A stretch of DNA of 64,000 bases from Acinetobacter sp. YWS30-1 (lineage in GTDB: Bacteria > Pseudomonadota > Gammaproteobacteria > Pseudomonadales > Moraxellaceae): assembly GCF_033558715.1 (NCBI RefSeq), contig NZ_CP114606.1, positions 186,001 to 250,000 on the forward strand. The letters run 5' to 3'. Position 1 is the first letter of the stretch. Each line of letters begins with the position of its first letter. Under the pieces are notes generated by a model that made no database searches, was not told where the DNA came from, and worked only from the letters and a program-made list of their open reading frames with translations. This document shows positions 1 through 8,697 of the stretch, piece after piece. The position numbers and the translations under genes were made by a program.

Positions 1-49
1 GAGGCTCATTATCATCATCAAAATTTAGGGGTTTTTCATCATCTTTCAT
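1..49 (-). CDS. N-terminal fragment of an unidentified acidic protein (runs off the left edge)
   Basis: An ATG on the minus strand opens a frame that stays open for 16 codons to the window edge. It encodes an Asp/Glu-rich start (MKDDEKPLNF then DDDNEP). The upstream GGA is a weak ribosome-binding match. No domain is visible in so short a piece and I do not recognise it. The frame may be a chance opening, although the tRNA-Ser terminator just upstream makes a new gene start here plausible. Confidence 0.35.
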   Translation of the reverse strand, partial: MKDDEKPLNFDDDNEP

Positions 50-187
50 AGCGATCCATCATTTTTTACCAAGATAGGATCATGCTCGAATATTCCTCAG
101 TGTCATTCAACAGCCATCCGGCATCATTTATGTAACTTGTATAGTTATTCTTTTATTTTTAATCCATTCCCTAATAATTTCGGCAAC

Positions 188-222
188 AAAAAAGGCTCAA
201 CCCCTTTAAGATCAAGCCTTTT
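188..222 (-). terminator. Intrinsic terminator after tRNA-Ser
   Basis: An 8-bp stem (AAAAGGCT with AGCCTTTT) is followed on the minus strand by a run of T. It lies just downstream of the minus-strand tRNA-Ser. Confidence 0.65.
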
Positions 223-254
223 GCACTACGGTGAACTACCGTAAAAGTCGAATT

Positions 255-345
255 TGGCGGTGAGAGAGGGATTCGAACCCTCGATACGCTATAAACGTAT
301 ACACACTTTCCAGGCGTGCTCCTTCAGCCACTCGGACACCTCACC
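255..345 (-). tRNA. tRNA-Ser (anticodon GGA)
   Basis: Read on the minus strand, this 91-nt gene has the GGTGAGG/TCTCACC acceptor stem, a long variable arm typical of class II tRNAs, a GGTTCGAATCC T-arm and an encoded CCA end. The anticodon loop CTGGAAA gives anticodon GGA, which reads UCC/UCU serine codons. Confidence 0.95.
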
Positions 346-466
346 ATGGCCGTGGATGATATAGAAAAAAAGCCAGTCTGCCAAGCTTGAAACAATTGAT
401 TTGCGGAAAAACTTTGAGCGCAATGCTATGATTCGCAAAAATGCTTGTTAAAAACGAAGACGATAT

Positions 467-2347
467 ATGCAAAGCACTGCACAGAAAGCAGCTCTCCCGG
501 TAATTACGCTGGCTGCGCTTGGGGTTGTTTTTGGAGATATTGGAACCAGTCCATTGTATGCACTACGCCAATGTTTCTTGACGTCGCACCTTGCCATTAG
601 TGAAGCTTCGGTGTTGGGCATTTTGTCCTTGATCTTCTGGTGCATCATGCTGACGGTGAGCTTCAAATACGTCACTATTATCATGCGTGCCGATAACAAC
701 GGTGAGGGCGGAATCATGTCCTTACTAGCTCTCAATTTGCGAACTACACGCATTTCTGATGACAAGAAAATTTACCTGATTGCGCTTGGCTTTATTGGGG
801 CATCGCTGTTTTTTGGTGATGGAATTATTACCCCGGCGATTTCCGTATTATCTGCGGTTGAAGGGCTGAGTATTGCCACGCCTGTGTTTAATCAATGGTT
901 AGAACCTCTATCGATCGGGATTATTGCGGGACTCTTTCTGGTGCAACGTCATGGTACCGGAACCATGGGTAAATTTTTTGGTCCACTGACCTTACTCTGG
1001 TTCCTGTCGATTGGTGGTTTTGGTTTATGGAGCATTATCCAGACCCCGACAGTACTGGCCATGGTGAATCCATACTGGGCCTATCATTTTGTGGTCGATC
1101 AGCCTTTTGTAGCCTTCTTGACCATGGGCGCCGTGATTCTGACCATGACCGGGGGTGAAGCTATTTATGCTGATATGGGGCACTTTGGTCGTCTGCCGAT
1201 TCGTCTGGCCTGGTTCATTATTGTGTTGCCCTGTTTGTTACTGAATTATGCTGGGCAGGGCGCGTTGTTGCTGCGCCGTCCTGAAGCACTGGAAAATCCT
1301 TTTTATATGCTGCTTCCAGAATGGGGCTTATATCCAATGATTGGTTTGGCAACGGCAGCTGCTGTGATTGCCTCACAGGCGGTGATTACCGGGGTGTTCT
1401 CCATGGTGAATCAGGCTATTCAACTGCGCTATTTACCGCGTCTGAGCGTAAAACATACCTCAGCTGAAGAGCGTGGACAGATTTATCTGCCATTCATTAA
1501 CTGGATGCTGTTTATTTCCGTGGTGATTCTGATTTTACTCTTTGAAAATAGTGCCCGCTTGGCGAGTGCTTATGGGGTCGCAGTCACCATGACTATGCTG
1601 TGTGGCACCATTTTAATTAGCATTCTGGCTTACGGTTTCTGGCGCTGGCCAATCTGGAAAGTGGTGTTATTTGCCACACCATTCCTGATGCTGGATCTGG
1701 TTTTTGTAGCCTCAACATCTTTAAAAATTGCATCAGGTGGCTGGGTGCCGATCCTGCTCGGGGCGGCATTATTTACGATTCTGATGACCTGGAAAGATGG
1801 TCGTGCACTGGTTCTGAACCGTCTGGAAAAAGATGCGCTACCGATTGACTTGTTCATTAAGAGTATCTCAATTGGGGGAGGCACCAAGTTTGTGCCGGGT
1901 GAAGCAATTTTCCTGACCGGAACCCCGACCATTGTGCCGCATGCCATGTTGCACAATATCAAGCACAACAAGGTGCTACATGAGCGCAATATTCTAGTGA
2001 CGGTTATTACCCGGGATATTCCTTTTGTAGGCGATGAAGAACGCATCAAACTGGAAAAACTCAGTGAACATTTTTATCGAGTCACGATGTATTACGGGTT
2101 TAAGGATCAGCCAAATATCCCGGAAGCATTGCAACATGCGTATGCAGAATGGGGCTTTGAATATGACCTGATGCAGATCAGTTTCTTTATCTCCCGGGAA
2201 CGGATTATGCATACGGTGGGAGAGGGAATGGCACCCTGGCGGGAAAAACTGTTTGTTTCCATGCAGCGTAATACCAGTCCGGTCAGCGACTTCTACCAGA
2301 TCCCGACCAACCGGGTGGTTGAACTGGGTAGCCAGATCGAGATGTAA
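467..2347 (+). CDS. kup: Low-affinity potassium uptake protein Kup
   Basis: Inner-membrane K+/H+ symporter of the KUP/HAK/KT family. The family hallmark [10 protein letters not shown] is at residues 23-32, and [12 protein letters not shown] follows near residue 80. About twelve hydrophobic segments fill the first ~440 residues, and a hydrophilic cytoplasmic C-terminal domain follows. The length of 626 residues is normal for the family. It stands alone, divergent from tRNA-Ser, and ends at its own intrinsic terminator, so it is probably monocistronic. The ATG at 467 directly precedes the conserved N-terminus, and no better start is visible. Identification is confident. The symbol rests on family membership and does not say whether other trk/kdp systems exist elsewhere. 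Confidence 0.95.
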   Translation: MQSTAQKAALPVITLAALGVVFGDIGTSPLYALRQCFLTSHLAISEASVLGILSLIFWCIMLTVSFKYVTIIMRADNNGEGGIMSLLALNLRTTRISDDKKIYLIALGFIGASLFFGDGIITPAISVLSAVEGLSIATPVFNQWLEPLSIGIIAGLFLVQRHGTGTMGKFFGPLTLLWFLSIGGFGLWSIIQTPTVLAMVNPYWAYHFVVDQPFVAFLTMGAVILTMTGGEAIYADMGHFGRLPIRLAWFIIVLPCLLLNYAGQGALLLRRPEALENPFYMLLPEWGLYPMIGLATAAAVIASQAVITGVFSMVNQAIQLRYLPRLSVKHTSAEERGQIYLPFINWMLFISVVILILLFENSARLASAYGVAVTMTMLCGTILISILAYGFWRWPIWKVVLFATPFLMLDLVFVASTSLKIASGGWVPILLGAALFTILMTWKDGRALVLNRLEKDALPIDLFIKSISIGGGTKFVPGEAIFLTGTPTIVPHAMLHNIKHNKVLHERNILVTVITRDIPFVGDEERIKLEKLSEHFYRVTMYYGFKDQPNIPEALQHAYAEWGFEYDLMQISFFISRERIMHTVGEGMAPWREKLFVSMQRNTSPVSDFYQIPTNRVVELGSQIEM

Positions 2348-2353
2348 AAATAG

Positions 2354-2382
2354 AAAAACCAGAGCTAGGCTCTGGTTTTTTT
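2354..2382 (+). terminator. Intrinsic terminator of kup
   Basis: CCAGAGC and GCTCTGG form a 7-bp stem with a 3-nt loop and seven T residues, starting about 7 nt after the kup stop codon. Confidence 0.9.
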
Positions 2383-2415
2383 AGGGGAGAGAAATTTAGA
2401 AAGCTTTATAACAAA

Positions 2416-2973
2416 TTATTGTTCTGTTGCTTCTGTCTCAACCGGCATTTCAGGGGCGGCGTTTAAAGGTGCATCTACCGCAGGATCAGCTTCAGCTTCT
2501 ACTGCAATTTCAGTTTGCTCAGTCATCGCAGCCGCTTCAGGTGCAGCAGCTTGCTGTTCTTCAAGAGCTGGTTGCTCTACAGCTTCACCCATAGTCATTT
2601 CCTGTTCTGTAGCAGGGGCTGCTGGTTCAGACTCAAGATTGGCTGGAGCTGGATTGGTATCCGGCATTTCTGGTTGTGCAACAGGTGCATCAGGCATGCC
2701 TGGTGTTGGCATTGGCTGATTTGGCATTGATTGTTGTGGCTGCTGGCCTGGCTGAGCAGGTGCAGACATTGGCTGGTTTACCAGACGGATCTGTCCAGAG
2801 TTCACCAGGCTTTCCAGTGAGGCTTGCTGACCATTTACAGTGGTACTAATTTTAGCTTTAGATAAGCTTTCAAGTGTTTCACCCGCTTGTACAGGAGGCT
2901 CAGCGAATGCGCCGGCACTGATCACACTTGTAAATATTCCGAGACCTAATAACTTAGATAGTTTGGAATTCAT
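2416..2973 (-). CDS. Exported Pro/Glu/Ala-rich protein of unknown function
   Basis: 185 residues. A Sec-type signal peptide runs from residue 1 to about 24 (hydrophobic core LLGLGIFTSVISAGAFA, AxA-type site before EPP). About 50 ordinary residues follow. The rest is low-complexity sequence rich in Pro, Glu, Ala, Gln and Met, with repeated PMPTPGMP- and PEMP-like units, which suggests an extended, acidic, unstructured periplasmic or surface segment. There are no cysteines in the mature part and no recognisable domain. It is convergent with kup and divergent from the nuclease gene. I do not recognise a function. The acidic disorder could reflect a linker or chaperone-like role, but that is a guess. 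Confidence 0.7.
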   Translation of the reverse strand: MNSKLSKLLGLGIFTSVISAGAFAEPPVQAGETLESLSKAKISTTVNGQQASLESLVNSGQIRLVNQPMSAPAQPGQQPQQSMPNQPMPTPGMPDAPVAQPEMPDTNPAPANLESEPAAPATEQEMTMGEAVEQPALEEQQAAAPEAAAMTEQTEIAVEAEADPAVDAPLNAAPEMPVETEATEQ

Positions 2974-3239
2974 AAATTAACTCCATTGCTAATAATTGTA
3001 CGTAATTTGAGTAGTCAAATAGCTTTGCACACTCAAGACGAGGTCACAATCAAAGCTACTTAAAGGTTAAAAAACCGCGCTGAAAGCTCACTAAAAAAAC
3101 GACACTTTGTTACAAGATTTAAGAATATAGGGGTAGATTGTGTAATTATTAGGCAAATAAAGAGGGTAAGATATACTTCATATACATGGCTTGTTAAGCT
3201 CGCAAAACCCCCGATTTTGATCTTAAAAGCACGTGTAGC

Positions 3240-4337
3240 ATGGCAAAGAAGCAGCGTAAGTCGAAGAATTCAGTTTTTCAGTTTTTTAATGAAAATAGCG
3301 TGAAAGTGATCCTGGCAATGGTCGCTTCCGGGAGTTTTGCGATTGCGTTTGGCCAGGAAAAAATCAGTCAGTGGATTTCTCTGCCTTCTACATCGAATTC
3401 GAGCTGTCTGGAACAGTTTTACCGGGACATCCCGCCTTCCTTAATGAAAGACAGCCTGAAAAAAGACAGTTATTCACTGTGTTTTAATGGCTTTAATGTG
3501 GGTTATTCTGGGGTATCCAAAACGCCACTATGGGTGGCGGAGGCCTTAACACCGAAGCGTCTGAGCCAGAAAATTCCACGTGAAGACAATTTCCATGAAG
3601 AAACACGACTGAGTGCTGCTCATCGCGCGACTTTGGCTGACTATCGTGGTTCAGGCTATGACCGTGGCCATATGGCACCAAATGCAGATATGCCAAATAA
3701 AGCTTCACAGTCTGACAGTTTCTCGCTGGCCAATATGGTCCCGCAGGCACCAAAGAACAATCAGCAGGTTTGGCGTGAGCTGGAAGAAGCAACCCGTGCC
3801 ATTGTGACCAAGCAGAAGCAGGACGTATATGTAGTGACCGGGCCGGTCTTTGCTGCCAAAAAGCTGAAAACTATTGGCAAGGGTGTAATTGTACCAACTG
3901 CCGTGTATAAAGCGATCTACATGCCGAAAACTGGTGCCATTGGTGCCTACTATGCACCTAATGATAATTCGCTCAAGGTTCGCATTGTCAGTGTCTGCTA
4001 TCTGGAAGAGCAGCTTGGCATTAACCTGTTTCCTCAGTTAACTGAAGAACAGAAACGCAATACCTATCATCTGCCACTGACTGCAAATGCTGTGAAGGCC
4101 AACCAGAAAATTGCCTATTCGAATTGGGATGCAGAAAGCCAGTGTGCTGAAGATGTGCCGAAAGAAGATCTGGAAAAACTGCAGCGTGAGTTCAAACCGT
4201 CGGCTTCAAGTTCGGCCAGTACAAGCAATACCAGCTCATCAGTTAATAAGAACGGGATCGATCATGATACCCAGGACACGATTGTTAAACAGCTGATTGA
4301 GGCCTTACTGCAATACATCCTGCAGCTGCTGAAATAG
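3240..4337 (+). CDS. Membrane-anchored DNA/RNA non-specific endonuclease (NUC1 / beta-beta-alpha-metal family)
   Basis: 365 residues. A basic N-terminus and one hydrophobic segment (about residues 21-38, VKVILAMVASGSFAIAFG) suggest a membrane anchor or uncleaved signal. The nuclease core follows with the family signature DRGHMAPNAD at 141-150, in which H144 is the expected general base. Downstream come N165 and the conserved NMVPQAPKNNQQVW-LE helix that carries the metal-binding asparagine. The C-terminal ~50 residues are a Ser-rich linker and a short hydrophobic helix. The family (Serratia nuclease, NucA, EndoG) cuts DNA and RNA without sequence specificity. Periplasmic or surface location is inferred from the N-terminus. 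A degradative or nutritional role is likelier than a toxin role, because no immunity gene is evident beside it. Confidence 0.88.
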   Translation: MAKKQRKSKNSVFQFFNENSVKVILAMVASGSFAIAFGQEKISQWISLPSTSNSSCLEQFYRDIPPSLMKDSLKKDSYSLCFNGFNVGYSGVSKTPLWVAEALTPKRLSQKIPREDNFHEETRLSAAHRATLADYRGSGYDRGHMAPNADMPNKASQSDSFSLANMVPQAPKNNQQVWRELEEATRAIVTKQKQDVYVVTGPVFAAKKLKTIGKGVIVPTAVYKAIYMPKTGAIGAYYAPNDNSLKVRIVSVCYLEEQLGINLFPQLTEEQKRNTYHLPLTANAVKANQKIAYSNWDAESQCAEDVPKEDLEKLQREFKPSASSSASTSNTSSSVNKNGIDHDTQDTIVKQLIEALLQYILQLLK

Positions 4338-4422
4338 TGAAAAGGAGCTTGCTGTAAAAAGCAGGCTTCAGGTAGCATGCTGAAGACAGGTGAGTAAAAA
4401 TAATAAAACAGAGTAGAAATTA

Positions 4423-4668
4423 ATGTTTAAAGCATTTGAAAATGGAACCGAATCGCATGCGATTCATGATCTGACAGTTGAGAATGATCTGGACCGTGTC
4501 AGTCTGTATGGCAATCTGCAAATTACTAAAGACCAGGCTGGTCTCAAGGCAGCCAAAGTCTTGCAGGCACTGTTAAATGATATTGTGCAGCAACTCGAAG
4601 AAACACCGGATCTGCCAGAAAAAATTGAACGCAATGATGCAGATGAAATTGAAAATCCATTTTTATAG
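4423..4668 (+). CDS. Small acidic cytoplasmic protein of unknown function
   Basis: 81 residues with no signal peptide or membrane segment. It has a central predicted helix (KDQAGLKAAKVLQALLNDIVQQLEE) and an acidic tail ending NPFL. It starts about 85 nt after the nuclease stop and ends at a shared bidirectional terminator, so co-transcription with the nuclease is possible. I do not recognise it. Normal codon use and the clear terminator behind it argue that it is a real gene. A nuclease inhibitor is conceivable by position, but nothing in the sequence shows it. Confidence 0.65.
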   Translation: MFKAFENGTESHAIHDLTVENDLDRVSLYGNLQITKDQAGLKAAKVLQALLNDIVQQLEETPDLPEKIERNDADEIENPFL

Positions 4669-4694
4669 AAATTTCTTAATCACTATTCTGGCTA

Positions 4695-4726
4695 GAAAAA
4701 AGCTCCTTTGATGAGGAGCTTTTTTA
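4695..4726. terminator. Bidirectional intrinsic terminator
   Basis: AGCTCCT and AGGAGCT form a stem flanked by A6 on the left and T6 on the right. It can serve both the plus-strand small gene and the minus-strand AraC gene. Confidence 0.9.
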
Positions 4727-4740
4727 TTTTATTCAAACTT

Positions 4741-5811
4741 TTAAATCTGATATGGGACATTAATCTCTGCGGTAGCAGGATAGTCCAGAAATTTTTCCTG
4801 CACCTGGGTTTTTAGATATTCTGAGCGCCATTGTTGTGGTGTTTGAGCCGTCCACTGCTTGAAGGCACGCTGAAATGCGCTCTGCTCAGAATAGCCAAGC
4901 AGCATGCTGATTTCCTGCAGACTCAGATGAGGGTCTTTCAGATATTGCATGGCCATCATGCAGCGGATTTCCTGCATACGCTGCTGATAGGTCTGACCCT
5001 GTTTTTGCAGGTAACGTTGTAGCTGACGTACAGAAAAATTCATCTGTTTGGCGATATGTTCAATCTGGAACATATTTTTCTGCAGACCCACCAGAATCGC
5101 CTGTTGCAAGCGCTGATCAATCTGGGTGGAGTTCGGAAGTTTTTCCAGCACCGCTTCTGCCTGTTGCATCAGTAATTTCTGTAAGGTCTGATCACCTTTC
5201 TTTAAAGGCGTAGACATTTCACTCACAGGAATCAGTACCTGATTTTTGGCCTGTCCAAAACGGACCTTGCAGCGGAAATACTGTTCATAGACCGCAATAT
5301 TTTTATTGACCGGATGCTGAAAATGGACTTCATGCAGATGCAGTTGATGCTGGTCAAGAATGCTTGAGCGAATAAATTCAGTCATGAGCGCGATAGCAAT
5401 CTCATCTGTGAGTTGCGTACTCACTTTAAACGGAATCTCGCTCCAGGAAATGGACAGGTAATCTCGATCCAGACTGACCTGTAAAGGACTGCCATCATAG
5501 ATCAGGCGATGATAGTCATGATAACGCATAAAGGCTTCGCCCAGCGTTTCACTGGATAATGCCAGATAGCCAATAATACCCAGATGCTTGGCTTGCACCA
5601 GTTGCGCGATTTCCAGGCCGAGTGCTGGCCGCTGCAACTCCTGGTCCAGCTGGCTGAGCAGATCACGCCAGAGAATATAATCAAAACGCTCCAGGTTCTG
5701 GATCGCAAACAATTTCTTGGGAATGTCCAGTTGTTTGAGCTGGTAATAGTCCAAAAGCAAATGTCCTAAACCACCATATACCGAACCGACATAATCTTGG
5801 GGAACGTGCAT
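4741..5811 (-). CDS. AraC-family transcriptional regulator (Arabinose_bd-type sensor domain)
   Basis: 356 residues. The N-terminal ~200 residues match the layout of the AraC ligand-binding domain seen in OruR/ArgR-like regulators (Arabinose_bd family). The C-terminal ~100 residues carry two helix-turn-helix units: the first around IEHIAKQMNFSVRQLQRYL, the second around LSLQEISMLLGYSEQSAFQRAFKQW, which is the classic AraC signature. It is divergent from a membrane hydroxylase gene, and the shared spacer holds two GTCAAT half-sites 22 bp apart, as expected for an AraC-type activator. The same arrangement recurs downstream of the hydroxylase. The inducer is unknown; by context a lipid or sterol-like molecule is possible. 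Confidence 0.9.
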   Translation of the reverse strand: MHVPQDYVGSVYGGLGHLLLDYYQLKQLDIPKKLFAIQNLERFDYILWRDLLSQLDQELQRPALGLEIAQLVQAKHLGIIGYLALSSETLGEAFMRYHDYHRLIYDGSPLQVSLDRDYLSISWSEIPFKVSTQLTDEIAIALMTEFIRSSILDQHQLHLHEVHFQHPVNKNIAVYEQYFRCKVRFGQAKNQVLIPVSEMSTPLKKGDQTLQKLLMQQAEAVLEKLPNSTQIDQRLQQAILVGLQKNMFQIEHIAKQMNFSVRQLQRYLQKQGQTYQQRMQEIRCMMAMQYLKDPHLSLQEISMLLGYSEQSAFQRAFKQWTAQTPQQWRSEYLKTQVQEKFLDYPATAEINVPYQI

Positions 5812-5840
5812 TTTTTAATTCTTTTGTTCTGTCGTTTTTT

Positions 5841-5894
5841 GTCAATGATATTGAAATTATCGGTCAATATCTAGCCCTTTGTTTGACCTATAGT
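5841..5894 (+). promoter_or_regulatory. Predicted AraC-type operator/promoter of the hydroxylase gene
   Basis: GTCAAT half-sites start at 5841 and 5863 (22 bp apart, two helical turns). The -10-like TATAGT is at 5889-5894, 26 bp after the start of the second half-site. The second half-site overlaps the -35 position, which has no good TTGACA match, as in activator-dependent class II promoters. The same geometry occurs at 6588-6641. Binding by the divergent AraC protein is inferred. Confidence 0.6.
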
Positions 5895-5919
5895 GTAAAC
5901 AAACAGGGAGGAAAAGATC

Positions 5920-6513
5920 ATGTGGAAAGGCTTTCTAGCAGGACTGGTCGTAGCCAATGGCTTTGAATGGTTTGCGCATAAATATGTGCTGCATGGTACG
6001 CATCGAGCAGGGCAGACGCGTTATAGCCCAGTGCCGGACAGCATGCGTTCACATTGGGAACATCATCGTGAAGTTCGCAAGACCAGATTTTCTGATTATG
6101 CCTATGTGGAAGGTTTGAAAAACTGGCGAATCCGCAATGAAATCGGTTCACTGGCCGTCGCAGCAAGCGTATTCGGGCTGGCTTTTTATCCCTTGTCCAA
6201 AGGTATGTTTTTGGCCACGCTGTATAGTGCAGGCAATTATTTCTATATGCATCGGCGAGCACATCTGGAGCCAGAATGGGCCAGAAAAAAAATTCCCTGG
6301 CATTATGATCACCATATGAATAGTAACCAAGACGCCAACTGGTGTGTAACCAAGCCCTGGTTTGATTATTTGATGGGAACCCGGGTGATTTCCTCAGCAG
6401 ATTTACAGGAAAAAAATCCCCTTGGTATTGTCTTGCCGGAACAGATCTCTATGCGCTTAACCCACTTAACCCAGCGTTATTTCCCGGCTAAATGGGCTAA
6501 AGATCGTGATTAA
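5920..6513 (+). CDS. Fatty acid hydroxylase / sterol desaturase superfamily membrane protein
   Basis: 197 residues with the histidine clusters of the di-iron membrane hydroxylase superfamily: HKYVLH (20-25), HWEHH (45-49), HRRAH (111-115) and HYDHH (128-132). A hydrophobic stretch lies between the second and third clusters (about 75-108). The family introduces hydroxyl groups or double bonds into lipids such as fatty acids, sterols and carotenoids. This is a short, bacterial-size member. The start has a good ribosome site (GGGAGG about 8 nt upstream). It sits divergent from the AraC gene behind the predicted AraC-type promoter. The substrate cannot be read from the sequence. Confidence 0.85.
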   Translation: MWKGFLAGLVVANGFEWFAHKYVLHGTHRAGQTRYSPVPDSMRSHWEHHREVRKTRFSDYAYVEGLKNWRIRNEIGSLAVAASVFGLAFYPLSKGMFLATLYSAGNYFYMHRRAHLEPEWARKKIPWHYDHHMNSNQDANWCVTKPWFDYLMGTRVISSADLQEKNPLGIVLPEQISMRLTHLTQRYFPAKWAKDRD

Positions 6514-6587
6514 ATAACTTAAATTTCGAGTAATCTGCCACATAAAATGTTAACCATTTCTCACTTTGGTTAACCCTGTCGTGATTT

Positions 6588-6641
6588 GTCAATAAATTCT
6601 GCATATATTGTCAATATTGTGCTCAGGATTTCACCTATATT
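6588..6641 (+). promoter_or_regulatory. Second predicted AraC-type operator/promoter, driving a non-coding transcript
   Basis: GTCAAT half-sites start at 6588 and 6610 (22 bp apart). TATATT at 6636-6641 starts 26 bp after the second half-site begins. Spacing matches the promoter at 5841-5894 exactly, and flanks are shared (TTTGTCAAT for the distal half, GTCAATAT for the proximal half, ACCTATA at the -10). No protein gene follows on this strand before hisF, which runs the other way. Confidence 0.6.
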
Positions 6642-6647
6642 TGCGTC

Positions 6648-6768
6648 GGTTGATGATTGAAAGTCTTATCAACCTGCATACAGATTGAGTTATATTGTAA
6701 ATGTCAAAGATACCAAGTGCTGTAGTTCTTCTTGGTTTTTATAGGGAGTCGCAAGACTCCTTTTTTTT
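6648..6768 (+). ncRNA. Predicted small regulatory RNA (about 121 nt), possibly AraC-controlled
   Basis: The start is placed about 7 nt after the -10 box at 6636-6641. Three hairpins are visible. The first is GGTTGAT (6648-6654) with ATCAACC (6668-6674), right at the predicted 5' end. The second is ACCAAG (6712-6717) with CTTGGT (6731-6736). The third is a terminator, GGAGTC (6745-6750) with GACTCC (6755-6760), closed by a GCAA tetraloop and followed by eight T. The terminator is about 230 nt past the hydroxylase stop, so it is not a simple gene-end terminator. Other features of an Hfq-type sRNA cannot be judged. Two short frames inside lack ribosome sites, and one runs through the terminator. 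The exact 5' end is inferred. Confidence 0.6.
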
Positions 6769-6803
6769 GTCCAGAATTTAAATGATTTCTAAGAATAATG
6801 CAT

Positions 6804-6835
6804 AAAAAAAGAGCGTGATATTCACGCTCTTTTTC
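6804..6835. terminator. Intrinsic terminator downstream of hisF
   Basis: GAGCGTGA and TCACGCTC form a stem with a 3-nt loop, flanked by A-rich and T-rich runs. It lies directly after the hisF stop on the minus strand and can work in both directions. Confidence 0.9.
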
Positions 6836-6851
6836 ATTTGAAGGCTGTCGT

Positions 6852-7610
6852 TTAAAGACGCATTTCAATACCTTGAGCAGCTAGATAAGCCTTGGCTTCA
6901 GGAATGGTATGTTGGCCAAAGTGGAAAATAGAGGCGGCAAGTACTGCATCGGCACCACCATGGATAATCCCGTCAGCCAGATGCTGCAAGTTGCCTACGC
7001 CACCAGAGGCAATCGTTGGTACAGTGACGCGGTCATTGATAGCACGCATGAGTGGAATGTCATAACCTGCTTTGGTGCCATCGGCATCCATAGAGGTAAT
7101 TAACAGTTCGCCTGCGCCGTAGCTGGCCATTTTTTCTGCCCATTCCAGGGCATCAATGCCGGTCGGTTTGCGTCCGCCGTGGGTAAAGATTTCCCATTTA
7201 TTCTCGCCAGTTTTTTTGGCATCAATCGCTACCACGATACATTGCGCGCCAAAACGCTGTGAGGCTTCCTGTACAAACTCAGGGTTGAAGACGGCTGCCG
7301 AGTTGATGCTGACTTTATCCGCACCTGCATTTAATAGTAGACGAATATCTTCGACTTTACGCACGCCACCGCCTACTGTAAGCGGTACGAATACAGATTC
7401 AGCCATACGCTCAACGGTACGGTAAGTGGTGTCGCGTCCATGATGTGTAGCGGTAATATCAAGGAAAGTAATTTCATCGGCACCTTGTTCATTATAACGG
7501 CGTGCCACTTCTACCGGGTCACCCGCATCACGAATATCAAGGAACTGAACACCCTTGACTACGCGACCGTTGTCGACGTCCAGACAAGGAATAATACGTT
7601 TAGCTAGCAT
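6852..7610 (-). CDS. hisF: Imidazole glycerol phosphate synthase subunit HisF
   Basis: 252 residues, a (beta/alpha)8 barrel that uses ammonia delivered by HisH to close the imidazole ring, producing IGP and AICAR in histidine synthesis. The start [12 protein letters not shown] is the invariant HisF N-terminus, with catalytic Asp at residue 11; the second catalytic Asp is in VVAIDAKK (near 130). Phosphate-binding TVGGGV and ASGGVG loops are present. I chose the ATG at 7610 (GGAAAAATTT upstream) rather than a TTG four codons earlier. It sits apart from hisA/hisH/hisB, but all four share the same strand. Confidence 0.97.
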   Translation of the reverse strand: MLAKRIIPCLDVDNGRVVKGVQFLDIRDAGDPVEVARRYNEQGADEITFLDITATHHGRDTTYRTVERMAESVFVPLTVGGGVRKVEDIRLLLNAGADKVSINSAAVFNPEFVQEASQRFGAQCIVVAIDAKKTGENKWEIFTHGGRKPTGIDALEWAEKMASYGAGELLITSMDADGTKAGYDIPLMRAINDRVTVPTIASGGVGNLQHLADGIIHGGADAVLAASIFHFGQHTIPEAKAYLAAQGIEMRL

Positions 7611-7723
7611 AAATTTTTCCAATTATTACAGCCGATTATGAAACTCACCCACGCAAGCGCTACACCTTGGTAGATGGAAACGGTATTCTAGCAAAAATAT
7701 GTAAGTTTTTTCGCAGGTTTTCT

Positions 7724-8671
7724 ATGTCGGTTTATACCACTTTGACTTTAAAGGAAGTTCAGGATTTCGCAGCACCCTATGGACTTGAGGTGATTGATCT
7801 GATTCCCATTCAAGGAGGTATCCAGAATACAAACTATTTTCTGGTCTGCGAAAACCAGCAATATGTGCTGACCGTTTTTGAAGATATGGATGAACAGGCC
7901 GCCGGAGAACTGGTGCCGGTCTTGCAGCATCTGGGGCAGGCAGGTCTGGCCGTACCGGTGCCTTTATCCCATTCAGGCAAAGCCATTCATACGCTAAAAA
8001 ATAAGCCGGCACAAATTGCACCACGCATGATGGGCGAGCATCCGATGCCATCTACCGTTGCGCAGGCGGAAGCGATTGCCATTGCTCAGGCCAAAATGCA
8101 TGTCGCACTGAAAGATTTTAAACTTGAGCGCGCCTTTGTCCGTGACCATGCCTACTGGTATAACGTAGCACAGGAAATTAAACCGAGTCTGAACGCAGCA
8201 GATAAAGTCTTACTGGGTAAACTTCTGGGCCTGTATGAAGCTTTAACCGCAGTATATCCGGATCGTCCACGTGGCTTTATCCATTCGGATCTGTTCCGTG
8301 ACAATACCCTGTTTGAGGGTGATCAGCTGAAAGGAATTCTGGACTTTTATGAGCTGAATAAAGATGAATTCCTGTTTGATATCGCGATTACTTTAAATGA
8401 CTTCTGTACCAATTATCCAGAAGTTACTTTAAATGCAGAAAAGGCCAATGCCTTTTTAAAAGCTTATGAAACTGTTCGTCCTTTAACAGAAGATGAAAAA
8501 TCATGTCTGGAGCTTTACCTGGCAATGGCTGCGGGCCGTTTCTGGATGATGCGTTTACAAGTGGCACAGAAAAATGCGGCTGAAGGCCGCACCGGTGAAG
8601 ATATTCTGCAAAAAAATCCGGAAGAGATGCGTAACATGCTGATTGAACGTTTAAAATTTGTGACAGCTTAA
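7724..8671 (+). CDS. thrB: Homoserine kinase, ThrB type II (APH-like fold)
   Basis: 315 residues. It phosphorylates homoserine to O-phosphohomoserine in threonine synthesis. It belongs to the aminoglycoside-phosphotransferase-like homoserine kinases used by Pseudomonas and Acinetobacter, not the GHMP type of E. coli. The catalytic loop GFIHSDLFRDNTLF and the metal-binding LKGILDFYE (the HxDxxxxN...D pattern) are intact. An N-terminal nucleotide-binding region is around GGIQNTNYFLV. The start at 7724 (MSVYTTLTLKEV) is preferred over an upstream in-frame codon, because it fits the family N-terminus and follows GCAGG. It is divergent from hisF. The cold-shock/DUF1294 gene follows 26 nt behind. 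Confidence 0.92.
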   Translation: MSVYTTLTLKEVQDFAAPYGLEVIDLIPIQGGIQNTNYFLVCENQQYVLTVFEDMDEQAAGELVPVLQHLGQAGLAVPVPLSHSGKAIHTLKNKPAQIAPRMMGEHPMPSTVAQAEAIAIAQAKMHVALKDFKLERAFVRDHAYWYNVAQEIKPSLNAADKVLLGKLLGLYEALTAVYPDRPRGFIHSDLFRDNTLFEGDQLKGILDFYELNKDEFLFDIAITLNDFCTNYPEVTLNAEKANAFLKAYETVRPLTEDEKSCLELYLAMAAGRFWMMRLQVAQKNAAEGRTGEDILQKNPEEMRNMLIERLKFVTA

Positions 8672-8697
8672 ATTAAAAATAAACAGGAACAGGCAAA

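Noticed and set aside
3240-4668. Toxin-immunity pair formed by the NUC1 nuclease and the 81-residue protein
   Set aside because: The nuclease has its own membrane anchor and no delivery domain, and the small protein shows no inhibitor-like features; spacing alone is not enough.
6653-6688. 11-codon frame at the start of the predicted small RNA
   Set aside because: No ribosome site and it lies within the first hairpin.
6701-6781. 26-codon frame inside the predicted small RNA
   Set aside because: It reads through the intrinsic terminator hairpin and has no ribosome site.
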